Part shown: piece after piece, positions 1 to 8,508 of the stretch
Numbering within the stretch: the stretch's first letter is position 1
Layout of the letters: the number at the start of each line of letters is the position of its first letter
Source of the DNA: Marinilabiliaceae bacterium UBA5213
Lineage (GTDB): Bacteria > Bacteroidota > Bacteroidia > Bacteroidales > Marinilabiliaceae
Reading direction: 5' to 3'
DNA: 21,105 nt
Assembly (NCBI GenBank): GCA_002412555.1
Contig: DHVH01000069.1
Coordinates: forward strand, 1 to 21,105
Translations under genes and position numbers: made by a program
Notes under the pieces: model-generated
The model's database searches: none
The model's input: only the letters and a program-made list of their open reading frames with translations
What the model was told of the DNA's origin: nothing

Positions 1-1451
1 ACATTACTACTGAGAGTAGCATGTTGGCCCGTTACGATGGTATCGTTGAAATAGATGAACTTCGTACGGTTCCATCTACCACCGAAGATGGTGCTGAGGT
101 GGATGTGGTCATTGGCCGTTTGGCTGAGATGCGTATTTTGGATAAAAACACCAATATTGCGTTGACCACTCAACCCATCCCTTATGGTGCAAAATTGTTT
201 ATCAAGAATGGCACTGCTGTTAAGAAGGGTGACCTGATTAGCGAATGGGATCCATGGAATGCCTTGATCATCAGTGAGAAAAAAGGTAAGATTGTGTTTG
301 ATAACCTGATTGAAGGTGTGACCTTTAAGGAGGAATCGGATGAACAAACCGGTTTCCGTGAAAAAGTGATCATTGAAACCAGGGATAAGACCAAAAACCC
401 AAGTGCTCAAATCGTATCAGAAAGTGGTGAGGTATTGCGGGTTTATAACTTGCCTGTAGGAGCTCATATCTCGGTAGATGAAAATGACCAGATTAATCAA
501 GGTCAGATTTTGGCGAAAATACCAAGGGCTATGGGTCGCTCAGGTGATATCACCGGTGGTTTGCCACGTATTACTGAATTATTCGAAGCACGTAACCCGT
601 CTAACCCTTCAGTGGTTTCTGAAATTGACGGTGAAGTGACCTTTGGAAAGATCAAGCGTGGTAACCGTGAAGTAGTTATTACTTCAAAAAGCGGTGAAGT
701 TAAAAAGTATCTGGTGCCGCTGTCCAAGCAAATACTTGTTCAGGAGAATGATTATGTTAGGGCTGGTATTCCGTTGTCTGATGGTGCCACAACCCCTGCT
801 GATATTCTAGCTATTAAAGGGCCTACAGCTGTTCAGGAATATATCGTTAATGAAGTACAGGATGTTTATCGTCTTCAGGGTGTTAAGATTAATGACAAGC
901 ATTTTGAGATCATTGTCCGCCAAATGATGCGCAAGGTGGATATTGCCGATGCCGGTGATACCCGCTTCCTTGAGAAGCAGATTGTGGACAAGATTGAATT
1001 CATGGAAGAAAACGATGAGATTTGGGGTAAGATTGTTATTGAGGATTCTGGTGACTCACAGTCACTGAAGCCCGGAATGATTATTACTGCCCGCCGTTTG
1101 AGAGACGAAAATTCTCAGCTGAAGCGTCGTGACCTTAAACTGGTTCAGGCCCGCGAAGCTATTCCTGCTACATCCAGTCAGGTGCTTCAAGGGATTACCC
1201 GTGCATCGTTGCAGACGAAGAGTTTTATGTCGGCTGCATCTTTCCAGGAAACAACCAAAGTGCTTAACGAAGCTGCCATTCAAGGTAAAATTGATTATCT
1301 GGAAGGACTTAAGGAGAACGTTATTTGCGGACACCTTATTCCTGCCGGAACCGGTCAGCGCATGTTTGATAAGCTGGTTGTCGGATCTCGTGAAGAGTAC
1401 GAAAAATTAGTTGGCGGTAGTAAGTATGAAAGCGAGAAAGTTTACGAATAA
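1..1451 (+). CDS. rpoC: DNA-directed RNA polymerase subunit beta', C-terminal part (5' end outside window)
   Basis: This is the C-terminal third of the beta' subunit, the catalytic clamp/jaw subunit of RNA polymerase. The reading frame is open from the first complete codon at position 3, so the gene starts upstream. The methionine codon at 21 is internal. Visible family motifs are GDITGGLPRITELFEAR (around 543-593) and, near the C-terminus, SFMSAASFQETTKVL and GLKENVICGHLIPAGTG. These are diagnostic of RpoC. The extra beta-strand-rich segment between the start of the window and the ITELFEAR motif fits the long insertion usual in Bacteroidota RpoC. The catalytic NADFDGD region is not in the window. 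The gene ends with TAA and is followed 27 bases later by a clear intrinsic terminator, so it closes its operon (in this phylum usually rplK-rplA-rplJ-rplL-rpoB-rpoC). Identification is very secure. Confidence 0.98.
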   Translation, partial: ITTESSMLARYDGIVEIDELRTVPSTTEDGAEVDVVIGRLAEMRILDKNTNIALTTQPIPYGAKLFIKNGTAVKKGDLISEWDPWNALIISEKKGKIVFDNLIEGVTFKEESDEQTGFREKVIIETRDKTKNPSAQIVSESGEVLRVYNLPVGAHISVDENDQINQGQILAKIPRAMGRSGDITGGLPRITELFEARNPSNPSVVSEIDGEVTFGKIKRGNREVVITSKSGEVKKYLVPLSKQILVQENDYVRAGIPLSDGATTPADILAIKGPTAVQEYIVNEVQDVYRLQGVKINDKHFEIIVRQMMRKVDIADAGDTRFLEKQIVDKIEFMEENDEIWGKIVIEDSGDSQSLKPGMIITARRLRDENSQLKRRDLKLVQAREAIPATSSQVLQGITRASLQTKSFMSAASFQETTKVLNEAAIQGKIDYLEGLKENVICGHLIPAGTGQRMFDKLVVGSREEYEKLVGGSKYESEKVYE

Positions 1452-1478
1452 GTATTCTTTAAACGCTATAGAAAAATG

Positions 1479-1513
1479 GGCCATTCGCTATCAGCGGATG
1501 GCCTTTATTTTTT
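1479..1513 (+). terminator. Intrinsic terminator of the rpoC operon
   Basis: A 10-bp stem, GGCCATTCGC (1479-1488) with GCGGATGGCC (1494-1503), has one G-T wobble and a 5-base loop. It is followed by TTTATTTTTT. It sits just after the rpoC stop codon. Confidence 0.9.
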
Positions 1514-1613
1514 GGGTTTATAGACAGGCTCATTAAAAATGAATATCTTTAAGGTCGCAATTGGATTAAACATAGGTTTTACAGACTGAATTATAACATA
1601 AAACAATAATAAC

Positions 1614-1934
1614 ATGGAAGATCCCAACAAGAAACAGCAATTGAAGATCGAACTGAATGAAGAAATTGGTCAGGGAATTTACTCTAATCTGGCCATTATC
1701 AGCCACTCGCCTTCAGAGTTTGTTTTGGATTTTGTACGTGTGATGCCCGGGGTTCCCAAGGCCCAGGTTAAATCACGCATTGTGTTGACTCCTGAGCATG
1801 CCAAACGGTTGTTGGGGGCTTTACAGGATAATATCATGCGTTTTGAAAAGCAGTTTGGACCGGTAAAGGACTTAAAGGAAGGGCCAGCCGGTTTTAATCC
1901 CATGGGCTTTGGTGGTCCTGGTGGGCAAGCTTAA
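1614..1934 (+). CDS. DUF3467 family protein
   Basis: A 106-residue soluble protein of the DUF3467 family, whose biochemical role is not known. Family features seen are the N-terminal IELNEEIGQGIYSNLAIISHSPSEFVLDFVRVMPG stretch (residues about 12-46), then KAQVKSRIVLTPEHAKRLLGAL (about 49-71), then an amphipathic helix and a flexible Gly/Pro-rich tail ending GFGGPGGQA. There is no signal peptide or membrane segment. In Bacteroidota such a gene is often found directly after rpoC, as here, but the rpoC terminator and the 162-base gap suggest separate transcription. The ATG at 1614 lies in an A-rich leader (ACAATAATAACATG), typical for a phylum that rarely uses Shine-Dalgarno sites. Family assignment is by eye and fairly secure. 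Function is unknown. Confidence 0.88.
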   Translation: MEDPNKKQQLKIELNEEIGQGIYSNLAIISHSPSEFVLDFVRVMPGVPKAQVKSRIVLTPEHAKRLLGALQDNIMRFEKQFGPVKDLKEGPAGFNPMGFGGPGGQA

Positions 1935-2030
1935 GAGCGTATGGGCTCTCTGGATTTGAGCGGATACCTGGATAGGAAGGTGCGCCAGATCAGGAGGATT
2001 TAAATTTTCATGAATTAAGAAGTCTCAACT

Positions 2031-3200
2031 ATGCCTGTGAAATGGATATTGGTGCTTTTGATGTCAGCGCCGTTTTTTGTGAACTGCAATGCCTCTTCTG
2101 ATCAAGGCTCCTTGCGATTGGGTGCTGAAAAGGTCGAGGTTTGGTTGCCCATACTCGAGGGCAAAAGAGTAGGCCTACTGGTCAACCACACTTCTATGGT
2201 CAATGAGGTGCATTTGTTGGATACCATGCTGGCCTTAGGTATCGATGTGCAGCGGATTTTTGTTCCTGAACATGGTTTTCGTGGTACTGGAGATGCCGGA
2301 GAGTTGATAAAGGATGGTGTGGATGTACGCTCTGGCTTACCGATCATTTCTCTTTACGGCGCTTCAAAAAAGCCGGATCAGCGTCAGCTGGATGGGTTGG
2401 ATGTCGTAGTCTTTGACATTCAGGATGTGGGGGTTCGTTTCTATACCTATATTTCCAGTATGCACTTAATGATGGAGGCTTGCGCGGAAAGCGGCCTTCC
2501 CCTCGTGGTATTTGACCGACCCAATCCCAATGGAGATTATGTAGATGGTCCCGTTTTAAAGGAAGGATTTACCTCATTTGTGGGTATGCACCCCATTCCG
2601 GTCGTCCACGGTTTAACTGTAGGCGAGTTGGCCATGATGATCAATGGAGAAGGTTGGCTAAAAAATGCCGTGACCTGTGACCTGACCCTAGTGTCAATGG
2701 ACCATTACCGGCACGATATGGTTTATAGCCTGCCCATTCAACCGTCGCCCAATCTGCCCAACTATTTGAGCATACGCTTGTATCCTTCGCTCTGCTTTTT
2801 TGAGGGAACGGAGGTCAGTGTGGGTCGAGGCACCGATTTTCCTTTTCAGGTAGCTGGCTATCCGGATAGTGCTTTTGGTGAATTTACCTTTACCCCTGAG
2901 TCCCGCCCCGGAGCTTCTGACCCGCCTCAGAAAGGAAAGCTGTGTTACGGATTGGACTTACGGTATAAAGAGGCGGCTGAACACCGCTTTACCTTGCATT
3001 ACCTAATTGATTTTTATGAGCGGTCGGGTCGCTCATCCGATTTTATCTCCCGACGACGTTTCTTTAATTTGTTGGCCGGTAGTGATCGCCTGGCTACGCA
3101 AATAGAAGCCGGCTGGACCGAAGATGCTATTAGGGACGATTGGCAGGTGGACCTGGATAATTATCGACCAATGCGTGAGCGGTACTTGTTGTATCCCTGA
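2031..3200 (+). CDS. namZ: Exo-beta-N-acetylmuramidase NamZ-like lipoprotein (DUF1343, GH171)
   Basis: A 389-residue DUF1343 protein. The Bacillus subtilis founder NamZ (YbbC) is an exo-beta-N-acetylmuramidase that removes terminal MurNAc from peptidoglycan fragments, and the family is now GH171. Seen here: an N-terminal hydrophobic signal ending FFVNC, with Cys19 a likely lipidated residue, then the family blocks VGLLVNHTS (47-55), VPEHGFRG (78-85), DIQDVGVRFYTY (129-140), FDRPNPNG (161-168) and SVGRGTDFPFQVAGYPD (around 270-286). Length fits single-domain NamZ proteins. The lipobox is non-standard (Val-Asn-Cys), so anchoring is likely but not certain. The next gene encodes a NagZ-type glucosaminidase, the known functional partner, with a 119-base gap and the same orientation. 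The expected site is the periplasm or the inner face of the outer membrane. Exact catalytic residues were not assigned by me. Confidence 0.9.
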   Translation: MPVKWILVLLMSAPFFVNCNASSDQGSLRLGAEKVEVWLPILEGKRVGLLVNHTSMVNEVHLLDTMLALGIDVQRIFVPEHGFRGTGDAGELIKDGVDVRSGLPIISLYGASKKPDQRQLDGLDVVVFDIQDVGVRFYTYISSMHLMMEACAESGLPLVVFDRPNPNGDYVDGPVLKEGFTSFVGMHPIPVVHGLTVGELAMMINGEGWLKNAVTCDLTLVSMDHYRHDMVYSLPIQPSPNLPNYLSIRLYPSLCFFEGTEVSVGRGTDFPFQVAGYPDSAFGEFTFTPESRPGASDPPQKGKLCYGLDLRYKEAAEHRFTLHYLIDFYERSGRSSDFISRRRFFNLLAGSDRLATQIEAGWTEDAIRDDWQVDLDNYRPMRERYLLYP

Positions 3201-3218
3201 TTTCGAAAGGCTTTGTTA

Positions 3219-3249
3219 TTGACGCTTTAGCTGCGCTCCCCTATGTTTT
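3219..3249 (+). promoter_or_regulatory. Possible Bacteroidota-type promoter for nagZ
   Basis: TTG at 3219-3221 and TATGTTTT at 3242-3249, with a 20-base spacer, resemble the Bacteroidota -33 (TTTG/TTG) and -7 (TAnnTTTG) elements. They lie in the 119-base gap between namZ and nagZ. The match is weak and the two genes may simply be cotranscribed. Confidence 0.25.
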
Positions 3250-3319
3250 GGGACAAAAAGGTTTTCAATTCTTATTAAAGACGGAGAATCAGCAGTATTC
3301 TTACTGACACTAAATAATA

Positions 3320-5056
3320 ATGAGACATTTCTATCTTGTATTTTTGCTCTTGACCGGGTTGGCTTTTTTTGTTCATTGCCAGTCTACATCTTCTACTGAG
3401 GGCATCGCGGAAGGTGCACCCCCACTCAGGGTAGAATTAATCTATGATTCCGCTGCTCACTGGGTCGATTCGGTGTATAATAGTCTGACCGATGAGGAAA
3501 GAATTGCCCAGTTGTTCTGGGTGGCAGTTGAGCAACCGGAAAACAATGCCTCTTTTGAGCAATTGAAAATGCAGGTGGCCAAACACCAGCCTGGTGGTAT
3601 TTTGCTGTTCAAAATGAGTCCACACCGTGTTTTGGCCGTGAATGAAAATCTGCAAGCCCTCTCTAAAGTGCCGCTGTTGGTCTCCATAGATGGTGAATGG
3701 GGTTTGGGCATGCGCCTGCCTGAGGTAAAATCGTTCCCGTATGCCATGACTTTGGGGGCAATCCAGGACGATTCCCTGATTTATAGGATGGGGCTTGAAA
3801 TTGCGCGACAGTTTAGGGTTTTGGGCATCCATGTGAACATGGCACCTGTGGCCGATGTCAATAGTAACCCCAATAATCCGGTCATTGGCAATCGCTCTTT
3901 TGGTGAGCAACCCGAAAATGTGGCGCGCAAGTCGGTGGCCTATATGCATGGGCTGCAGGATGGTGGCGTTATGGCCGTGGGAAAGCATTTCCCTGGTCAT
4001 GGGGATACCGATACCGACTCGCACAAAACGCTGCCTGTGGTAGGGCACTCGCAAGAATTGCTGGATACAACTGATTTGGTACCCTTTAAGGCCATGATTG
4101 ATGATGGCTTATGGGGTATAATGACAGCCCATATTGAGGTTCCCGCTCTGGACAAAAGAAGGGGAATGCCTGCGAGCTTTTCGGACAGTGTAGTCCATGG
4201 CTTATTGCGGCAAAAGCTGGGATTTAAAGGCTTGGTGATTACCGATGCCGTGAATATGCAAGGGGCCAAAACCATGGGGCGTCCCGGAACTGTTGATGCA
4301 TTGGCATTGGCGGCCGGGAATGATGTTGTGGAATTTACGGAGGATCTTGGAGGGGGCATTATGGCCGTTAAGCAAGCCATAGCGGATAGTCTGATGACCA
4401 TGTCCGATGTGGAAGAAAAATGCCGGCGCTCGCTTGCTTTTAAGTACTGGCTGACTTTGCGCTATTCTCAGCCGGAGCTAAATAGTCACAACCTCGACAG
4501 TTTGCTCAATGCACCTTCTGCCCTGGAATTAAACCAACAGTTGCATGATGCCGCCTTAACAGTTTTGGTCAATGACGGCATTCTGCACCTCAAGGGTATT
4601 CCCGAAAATTTTGCCTGTGTTGTGGTGGGACAAGTGCCGCTTATCTCTGAGCACATGCAGCAACGGGGTGTACCGGTTTATTCTTTGTCGACCACCGACC
4701 CCGCTGCCTTTGACAGGGTATTGAAGGGTATGGGACAGTATGCCGGTTACCTTTTGATTATTGCCGATAGTCAATGGGGGCGACGGACTGCCAACAGCGC
4801 CCGTAGAAACCAATTAATGCAGCTAACTGGTAAAGGTTCAACGCTAGTTGTTTTTATGGGCAATGCCTATCATCTGTCCCCATGGAAGGGCCTGGAAAGT
4901 GCGTCAGGATTGGTGCTGACCTATCAAAACAGTCGGGAAGCCCAGCAATCTGTTCTTAATCTTATCAATGGAGAGATAGGCGCCAATGGCCGCTTGCCCG
5001 TTTCGGTCAGAAACTGGTTTAATGCCGGGAGCGGAGAAGTTGTAAAAGCAGACTGA
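3320..5056 (+). CDS. nagZ: Beta-N-acetylglucosaminidase lipoprotein, glycoside hydrolase family 3 (NagZ-like)
   Basis: A 578-residue GH3 enzyme expected to release terminal GlcNAc from muropeptides or GlcNAc-MurNAc fragments. It has a signal sequence ending FFVHC with Cys20 as the likely lipid anchor, similar to the signal of the upstream namZ product. The (alpha/beta)8 domain holds KHFPGHGDTDTDSH (222-235), the NagZ signature in which Asp233 and His235 form the acid/base dyad. VITDAVNM (306-313) supplies the nucleophile Asp309. Residues about 405-565 form a second alpha/beta domain like the C-terminal domain of Gram-positive NagZ, absent from the short E. coli enzyme. Many Bacteroidota homologues carry an extra C-terminal beta-lactamase-like domain; this one ends without it. 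It pairs with NamZ for stepwise removal of MurNAc and GlcNAc. The start is set by the signal peptide; the leader AAATAATAATG is A-rich. Confidence 0.93.
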   Translation: MRHFYLVFLLLTGLAFFVHCQSTSSTEGIAEGAPPLRVELIYDSAAHWVDSVYNSLTDEERIAQLFWVAVEQPENNASFEQLKMQVAKHQPGGILLFKMSPHRVLAVNENLQALSKVPLLVSIDGEWGLGMRLPEVKSFPYAMTLGAIQDDSLIYRMGLEIARQFRVLGIHVNMAPVADVNSNPNNPVIGNRSFGEQPENVARKSVAYMHGLQDGGVMAVGKHFPGHGDTDTDSHKTLPVVGHSQELLDTTDLVPFKAMIDDGLWGIMTAHIEVPALDKRRGMPASFSDSVVHGLLRQKLGFKGLVITDAVNMQGAKTMGRPGTVDALALAAGNDVVEFTEDLGGGIMAVKQAIADSLMTMSDVEEKCRRSLAFKYWLTLRYSQPELNSHNLDSLLNAPSALELNQQLHDAALTVLVNDGILHLKGIPENFACVVVGQVPLISEHMQQRGVPVYSLSTTDPAAFDRVLKGMGQYAGYLLIIADSQWGRRTANSARRNQLMQLTGKGSTLVVFMGNAYHLSPWKGLESASGLVLTYQNSREAQQSVLNLINGEIGANGRLPVSVRNWFNAGSGEVVKAD

Positions 5057-5098
5057 AAAAAATCATCCCATTTTGTTTTAGTGTAAGTTTTGCGGCCA

Positions 5099-5135
5099 TT
5101 TGTAAAATATAATGGTACGTTGGTATATTTTTTTG
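5099..5135 (+). promoter_or_regulatory. Possible promoter upstream of a structured intergenic region
   Basis: TTTG at 5099-5102 and a TATATTTTTTTG run at 5124-5135 resemble Bacteroidota -33 and -7 elements with a 21-base spacer. No coding region follows on this strand, so if real it would drive a noncoding transcript ending near 5336. The match is loose in this AT-rich sequence. Confidence 0.25.
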
Positions 5136-5221
5136 AACTACAGGAGTCTGGAAGACGTATAAAAAGTTACGTTAAATAAGACAAGCGAAGTAGCCATTCG
5201 TAAGGCATAGAGAATTATTGA

Positions 5222-5336
5222 AAAACGATTGAAAGATTAAAATCCCGCCAGAGCAACCTTTTTGGAAAGTACAGTTTATAGTTACGTGGGCAAGGCTGTA
5301 TGACCATTATCGTTTTCGGCGGGATTTTTATTTTTT
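5222..5336. other. Crossing inverted repeats in the nagZ-hrpB intergenic region (bidirectional terminator or small RNA)
   Basis: This 271-base convergent intergenic region (5057-5327) holds no supportable ORF but has two exact inverted repeats. AAAATCCCGCC (5239-5249) matches GGCGGGATTTT (5318-5328), 11 bp. AAAACGAT (5222-5229) matches ATCGTTTT (5309-5316), 8 bp. The pairs interleave, so they are either alternatives or a pseudoknot. A shorter TACAG/CTGTA pair (5271-5275 with 5296-5300) sits inside. On the plus strand the GC-rich arm is followed by TTTTTATTTTTT, which runs into the last codons of hrpB. On the minus strand it is followed by TTTTAATCTTT. It may terminate transcripts from both sides, although a loop near 70 bases is unusual for a plain terminator. 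I do not recognise a known RNA family. Confidence 0.45.
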
Positions 5337-7811
5337 GCGTTTAACACCGCGTATGGCCTTCTCGGTCCAGGGGTCGTCGGGCCATACATGCCTGGGATAG
5401 CGGTTTCTAAGTTCTTTACGGACTTCAAAATAGGTAGAATTCCAGAAACTTCTTAAATCAGAAGTCACCTGTACGGGTTTAAAACCCGGTGATAGCAGGT
5501 GTAACAATACGGGTTGCTGACCATTGTTGACAGTGGGGGTGTCGGCCAGACCAAACATTTCTTGTAAGCGGACTGCCAAAACAGGGGCAGAGCCATCCGG
5601 TGAATAGTTGAGATGGATGCTTGATCCGCTGGGCACTTCTATGGCTGATGGGGCCAGAAGATTCAGATCGCTTTGCTGTTGATGGTTCAGATGGTAATGG
5701 AAAATAGCGAGTAAATCCAATTTCTTTAAATCTTCATTTTTCCTTACCTGCGTGAGGTAAGGTGCCAGCCATTCCCTGCAATGCTTTAATAAAATGGGGG
5801 TTGTGACGTCAGGCCATGGACTCGTCGGATGCCATTTTCGGAGACTTTGGATTCTGTGCTGCCATTGCTGTACTTTTTCATCGAAGTTGAGCAGGTGGGC
5901 TCCATCCTTTTCTATCACTTTGCAGATGGCTTCTGTTACCTGGTCCGGATCGGGTATGGAAAGTGGACGCGATTGTAGAATAATACTGCCGATGCGCAGA
6001 TCGGTGGTGGCAGTCAATGCCCCTTTTCGGCTATCCCAGGTTATGGTGTCTGTTTTTTTGACCATAGGTGCCAGGTCTTTGGGATTGAGCGGCGCTGCCA
6101 AAAAAATCTTGCCCGTACCCTCACGGGCATCCATGTGCGCCACGGCCAACCAGGGCTCATGCGCGAGATCGTCGGTGTGGGAAGCCATGACATAACTGCC
6201 GTTGGAAAGCTGGAATTGGGCATTGTTGCCGGGCCGGGCAGAAGCGATGCGTTCGGGGTAGGCATGCACCAGTAGCAGGCCCGTCTCAAAAGGATCAAAA
6301 GTATCGTTTTCAGGCTGGTTCTTGAATAGTTGGCGGTACGATTCTGCCACTTGGATGATCCGGTTCCAGCCACGGACCTCCCGTTTTTGGCTGCGTACCC
6401 GCCGCAGCATTTCAATTCTTAAGTTGATGTCAATACCTGTCTCCCGAGGCATGGGATCACGCTCTTCCAATATAGCAGCTATATCAGTGGCCAGCGCAAG
6501 TTGGTTGGACTGTTTGGCCATGATGAGCATGTGTGCCAGTCGGGGGTGACAGGGTAGCTGGGCCATATCCTTTCCGTGTGGCGTAATTTTTCCATCAACC
6601 AAAGCACCCAATTGATGCAAGGTGTCAAGGGCTTGAGCCACATGTCCCTTAGGCGGCACGGTGGGCCATTGCAATTGCAGAATGTCTGTGATGCCCCAAA
6701 TGGCCAAGTCTAACATCATGGGTGCCAGATCCGATTCGGTTATCTCCGGAAGCCTATGCTCCTGCAAGCGGCTGTCGTCCGCCAGACTCCACATGCGGTA
6801 GCATTTTCCTGGTCCCAGTCGTCCCGCACGCCCGGCTCGCTGGTCGGCCATATCGCGCGATATTTCAATGGTGGTCAATCGGGATAAGCCCGTCCCCGCA
6901 TCAAAACGCATGGTGCGTCCATAGCCGCTGTCCACCACAATTGACACGCCTTCAATGGTCAGACTGGTCTCCGCAATGGAGGTGGCCAGTACGATTTTTC
7001 GCAGACCCTGGCGGTGGGGTAGGATGGCTGCCATTTGTGCAGCTGGCGGCAGTTGTCCGTATAAAGGATGGATGGCTATGTTTTTCAGTGTTTGCTTAAG
7101 GATTTCTTCACACCGACGGATTTCTCCTTCACCAGGAAGAAAAGCGAGAATATCACCTTGGTCGCTGGCTACGGCTTGGGAAATGATGCGGGCCGTCATT
7201 TCGGGCAGCAGCATCAGGTCGCGTTGCCCGGTATAAATTTGTTCCACCGGGTATTGCCTGCCCTGGCTTTCGACGACCGGTGCTTTTAAAATCTCAGAGA
7301 GTTGAGGGATGTTGAGGGTGGCCGACATGACCACCAACCGCAAATCGGGTCGCAGTATTTGCTGGCTTTCGCGACAAAGAACGAGGGCTATATCTGCATA
7401 AATGCTGCGTTCATGAAACTCGTCAAATATGACCAGTCCCACCTTTTCCAGTGCATTATCGCTTTGCAGCATGCGGGTAAGAATGCCTTCGGTGACCACT
7501 TCAATGCGCGTGCGGGCGCTTACTTTATTGTCAAAACGAATGCGGAAACCCACCGTTTCGCCCACCTTTTCACCTAGCAAATCGGCCATGCGCATGGCTA
7601 TGGTTCGTGCCGCCAGCCGGCGCGGTTCCAACATAATAATTTTCTTACTTCCAAGCCATGGTTCATTCAGTAAGGCCAGAGGTAAAAGCGTGCTTTTACC
7701 GGCACCCGGAGGGGCACTGATAATAATGGAGGGATGGGTTTCCAGAGTGGATTTAATCTGCGGAATGACATCGGTTATGGGTAAGGAAATGGATTCGTAG
7801 GAGAAAGTCAT
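5328..7811 (-). CDS. hrpB: ATP-dependent helicase HrpB (DEAH-box)
   Basis: An 827-residue DExH helicase of the HrpB family, close to the usual length of about 800. From the N-terminus: Walker A APPGAGKST (33-41), motif Ia LEPRRLAART (61-70), DEFH (130-133), SAT (163-165), the helicase-C motif LATSIAETSLT (275-285) and QRAGRAGR (324-331). The HA2-like and HrpB C-terminal domains follow, ending with the conserved RNRYPRHVWPDDPW region typical of HrpB. It is a cytoplasmic nucleic-acid-dependent ATPase. The physiological role of HrpB is poorly defined even in E. coli. The start lies 7 bases after the stop of the AlbA_2 gene, so the two are probably cotranscribed. The final codons overlap the U-rich tail of the structured region on the other strand. 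Confidence 0.95.
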   Translation of the reverse strand: MTFSYESISLPITDVIPQIKSTLETHPSIIISAPPGAGKSTLLPLALLNEPWLGSKKIIMLEPRRLAARTIAMRMADLLGEKVGETVGFRIRFDNKVSARTRIEVVTEGILTRMLQSDNALEKVGLVIFDEFHERSIYADIALVLCRESQQILRPDLRLVVMSATLNIPQLSEILKAPVVESQGRQYPVEQIYTGQRDLMLLPEMTARIISQAVASDQGDILAFLPGEGEIRRCEEILKQTLKNIAIHPLYGQLPPAAQMAAILPHRQGLRKIVLATSIAETSLTIEGVSIVVDSGYGRTMRFDAGTGLSRLTTIEISRDMADQRAGRAGRLGPGKCYRMWSLADDSRLQEHRLPEITESDLAPMMLDLAIWGITDILQLQWPTVPPKGHVAQALDTLHQLGALVDGKITPHGKDMAQLPCHPRLAHMLIMAKQSNQLALATDIAAILEERDPMPRETGIDINLRIEMLRRVRSQKREVRGWNRIIQVAESYRQLFKNQPENDTFDPFETGLLLVHAYPERIASARPGNNAQFQLSNGSYVMASHTDDLAHEPWLAVAHMDAREGTGKIFLAAPLNPKDLAPMVKKTDTITWDSRKGALTATTDLRIGSIILQSRPLSIPDPDQVTEAICKVIEKDGAHLLNFDEKVQQWQHRIQSLRKWHPTSPWPDVTTPILLKHCREWLAPYLTQVRKNEDLKKLDLLAIFHYHLNHQQQSDLNLLAPSAIEVPSGSSIHLNYSPDGSAPVLAVRLQEMFGLADTPTVNNGQQPVLLHLLSPGFKPVQVTSDLRSFWNSTYFEVRKELRNRYPRHVWPDDPWTEKAIRGVKRKK

Positions 7812-7818
7812 CTTGTAA

Positions 7819-8508
7819 TTACTTGGGATTTGTGCTGTTCTTTTTATCTGCGTTTTTTGTCGGTTTCAGCCTATACAAGCATTGCTTTTCGCTGAGTCTC
7901 ATTTCCAGCACATTAATCACCAGTAGGTTGACAATTATCTTTTCGGCCGTCCATCGGTTTATGCCCGCCAAACGTTGAAAGGCACTCATGGAAATGTCCG
8001 GATGTTCAGACAGGTGGGAGAGCAGGATGTTTTCAGCCTGCGTTAGCTTTAAAAAAGCACCTTGCTTTTTCTTTTGTCGCGACCATACCTTCAAAAGCAC
8101 AGAATTGGCCAGTATGTTCTGGTCGTTGACCCGCACATATACCTTGTAATCCCCATCTTTTGTGGGTGCTTTGTGTGGTTTATGCTGACTTTTAGGCACA
8201 ATAACTTCCAACACAGTTTTTCCGTCCTCCTCCCACAACGTGGTTTGAAAAGTAACGGGTGGCTGACAATACATGCTGGCCGCAGCCTCAATCATATAAT
8301 ACTCCTCATCGGAGGATACGCCAGCCACGCGGCCGTTGTCCTTAACCCCCACCAGCAGTCTGCCGCCGTTGGTATTGGCAAAAGCGGCCAAAGAACGAGC
8401 AATTTTTTTAGAGTCGTTAATGGCATATTTGAAATCTTGTGTTTGGTGTTCCCCTTCTGCAATCAGCTCTTTTAAGGTCTTGCTCACTTCAGACTTATTT
8501 TGAGACAA
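7819..8508 (-). CDS. AlbA_2/Schlafen-type putative DNA-binding ATP-binding-domain protein
   Basis: A 229-residue protein with an N-terminal AlbA_2 domain (about residues 10-140). The family motif is visible as E20-x-Q-x-QDFK followed by IARSLAAFANTNGG (36-49) and LLVGVKDNGRVAGV (51-64). The C-terminal part (about 145-215, from LTQAENILLSHL to QCLYRL) has the length and pattern of a winged helix, with a Lys/Asn-rich tail. AlbA_2 proteins are usually annotated as transcriptional regulators or nucleic-acid-binding proteins. Related Schlafen domains can be nucleases, but I do not claim that here. There is no signal peptide. It is the first gene of a probable two-gene unit with hrpB (7-base gap) and is transcribed divergently from the oxidoreductase gene across a 146-base AT-rich region. 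Domain assignment is secure; function is not. Confidence 0.85.
   Translation of the reverse strand: MSQNKSEVSKTLKELIAEGEHQTQDFKYAINDSKKIARSLAAFANTNGGRLLVGVKDNGRVAGVSSDEEYYMIEAAASMYCQPPVTFQTTLWEEDGKTVLEVIVPKSQHKPHKAPTKDGDYKVYVRVNDQNILANSVLLKVWSRQKKKQGAFLKLTQAENILLSHLSEHPDISMSAFQRLAGINRWTAEKIIVNLLVINVLEMRLSEKQCLYRLKPTKNADKKNSTNPK

Noticed and set aside
1544..1551. TATCTTTA as a -7 element for the DUF3467 gene
   Set aside because: No TTG or TTTG stands at the right distance upstream, and the last base does not match; AT-rich chance match is likely.
3437..4054. Open frame of 205 codons antisense to nagZ
   Set aside because: It lies fully opposite a well-supported GH3 gene, has no recognisable domain, and its composition is that of a reverse-frame shadow.
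5222..5336. Retron msr-msd RNA
   Set aside because: Flanking inverted repeats fit superficially, but there is no reverse transcriptase gene nearby and the neighbours are ordinary housekeeping-type genes.
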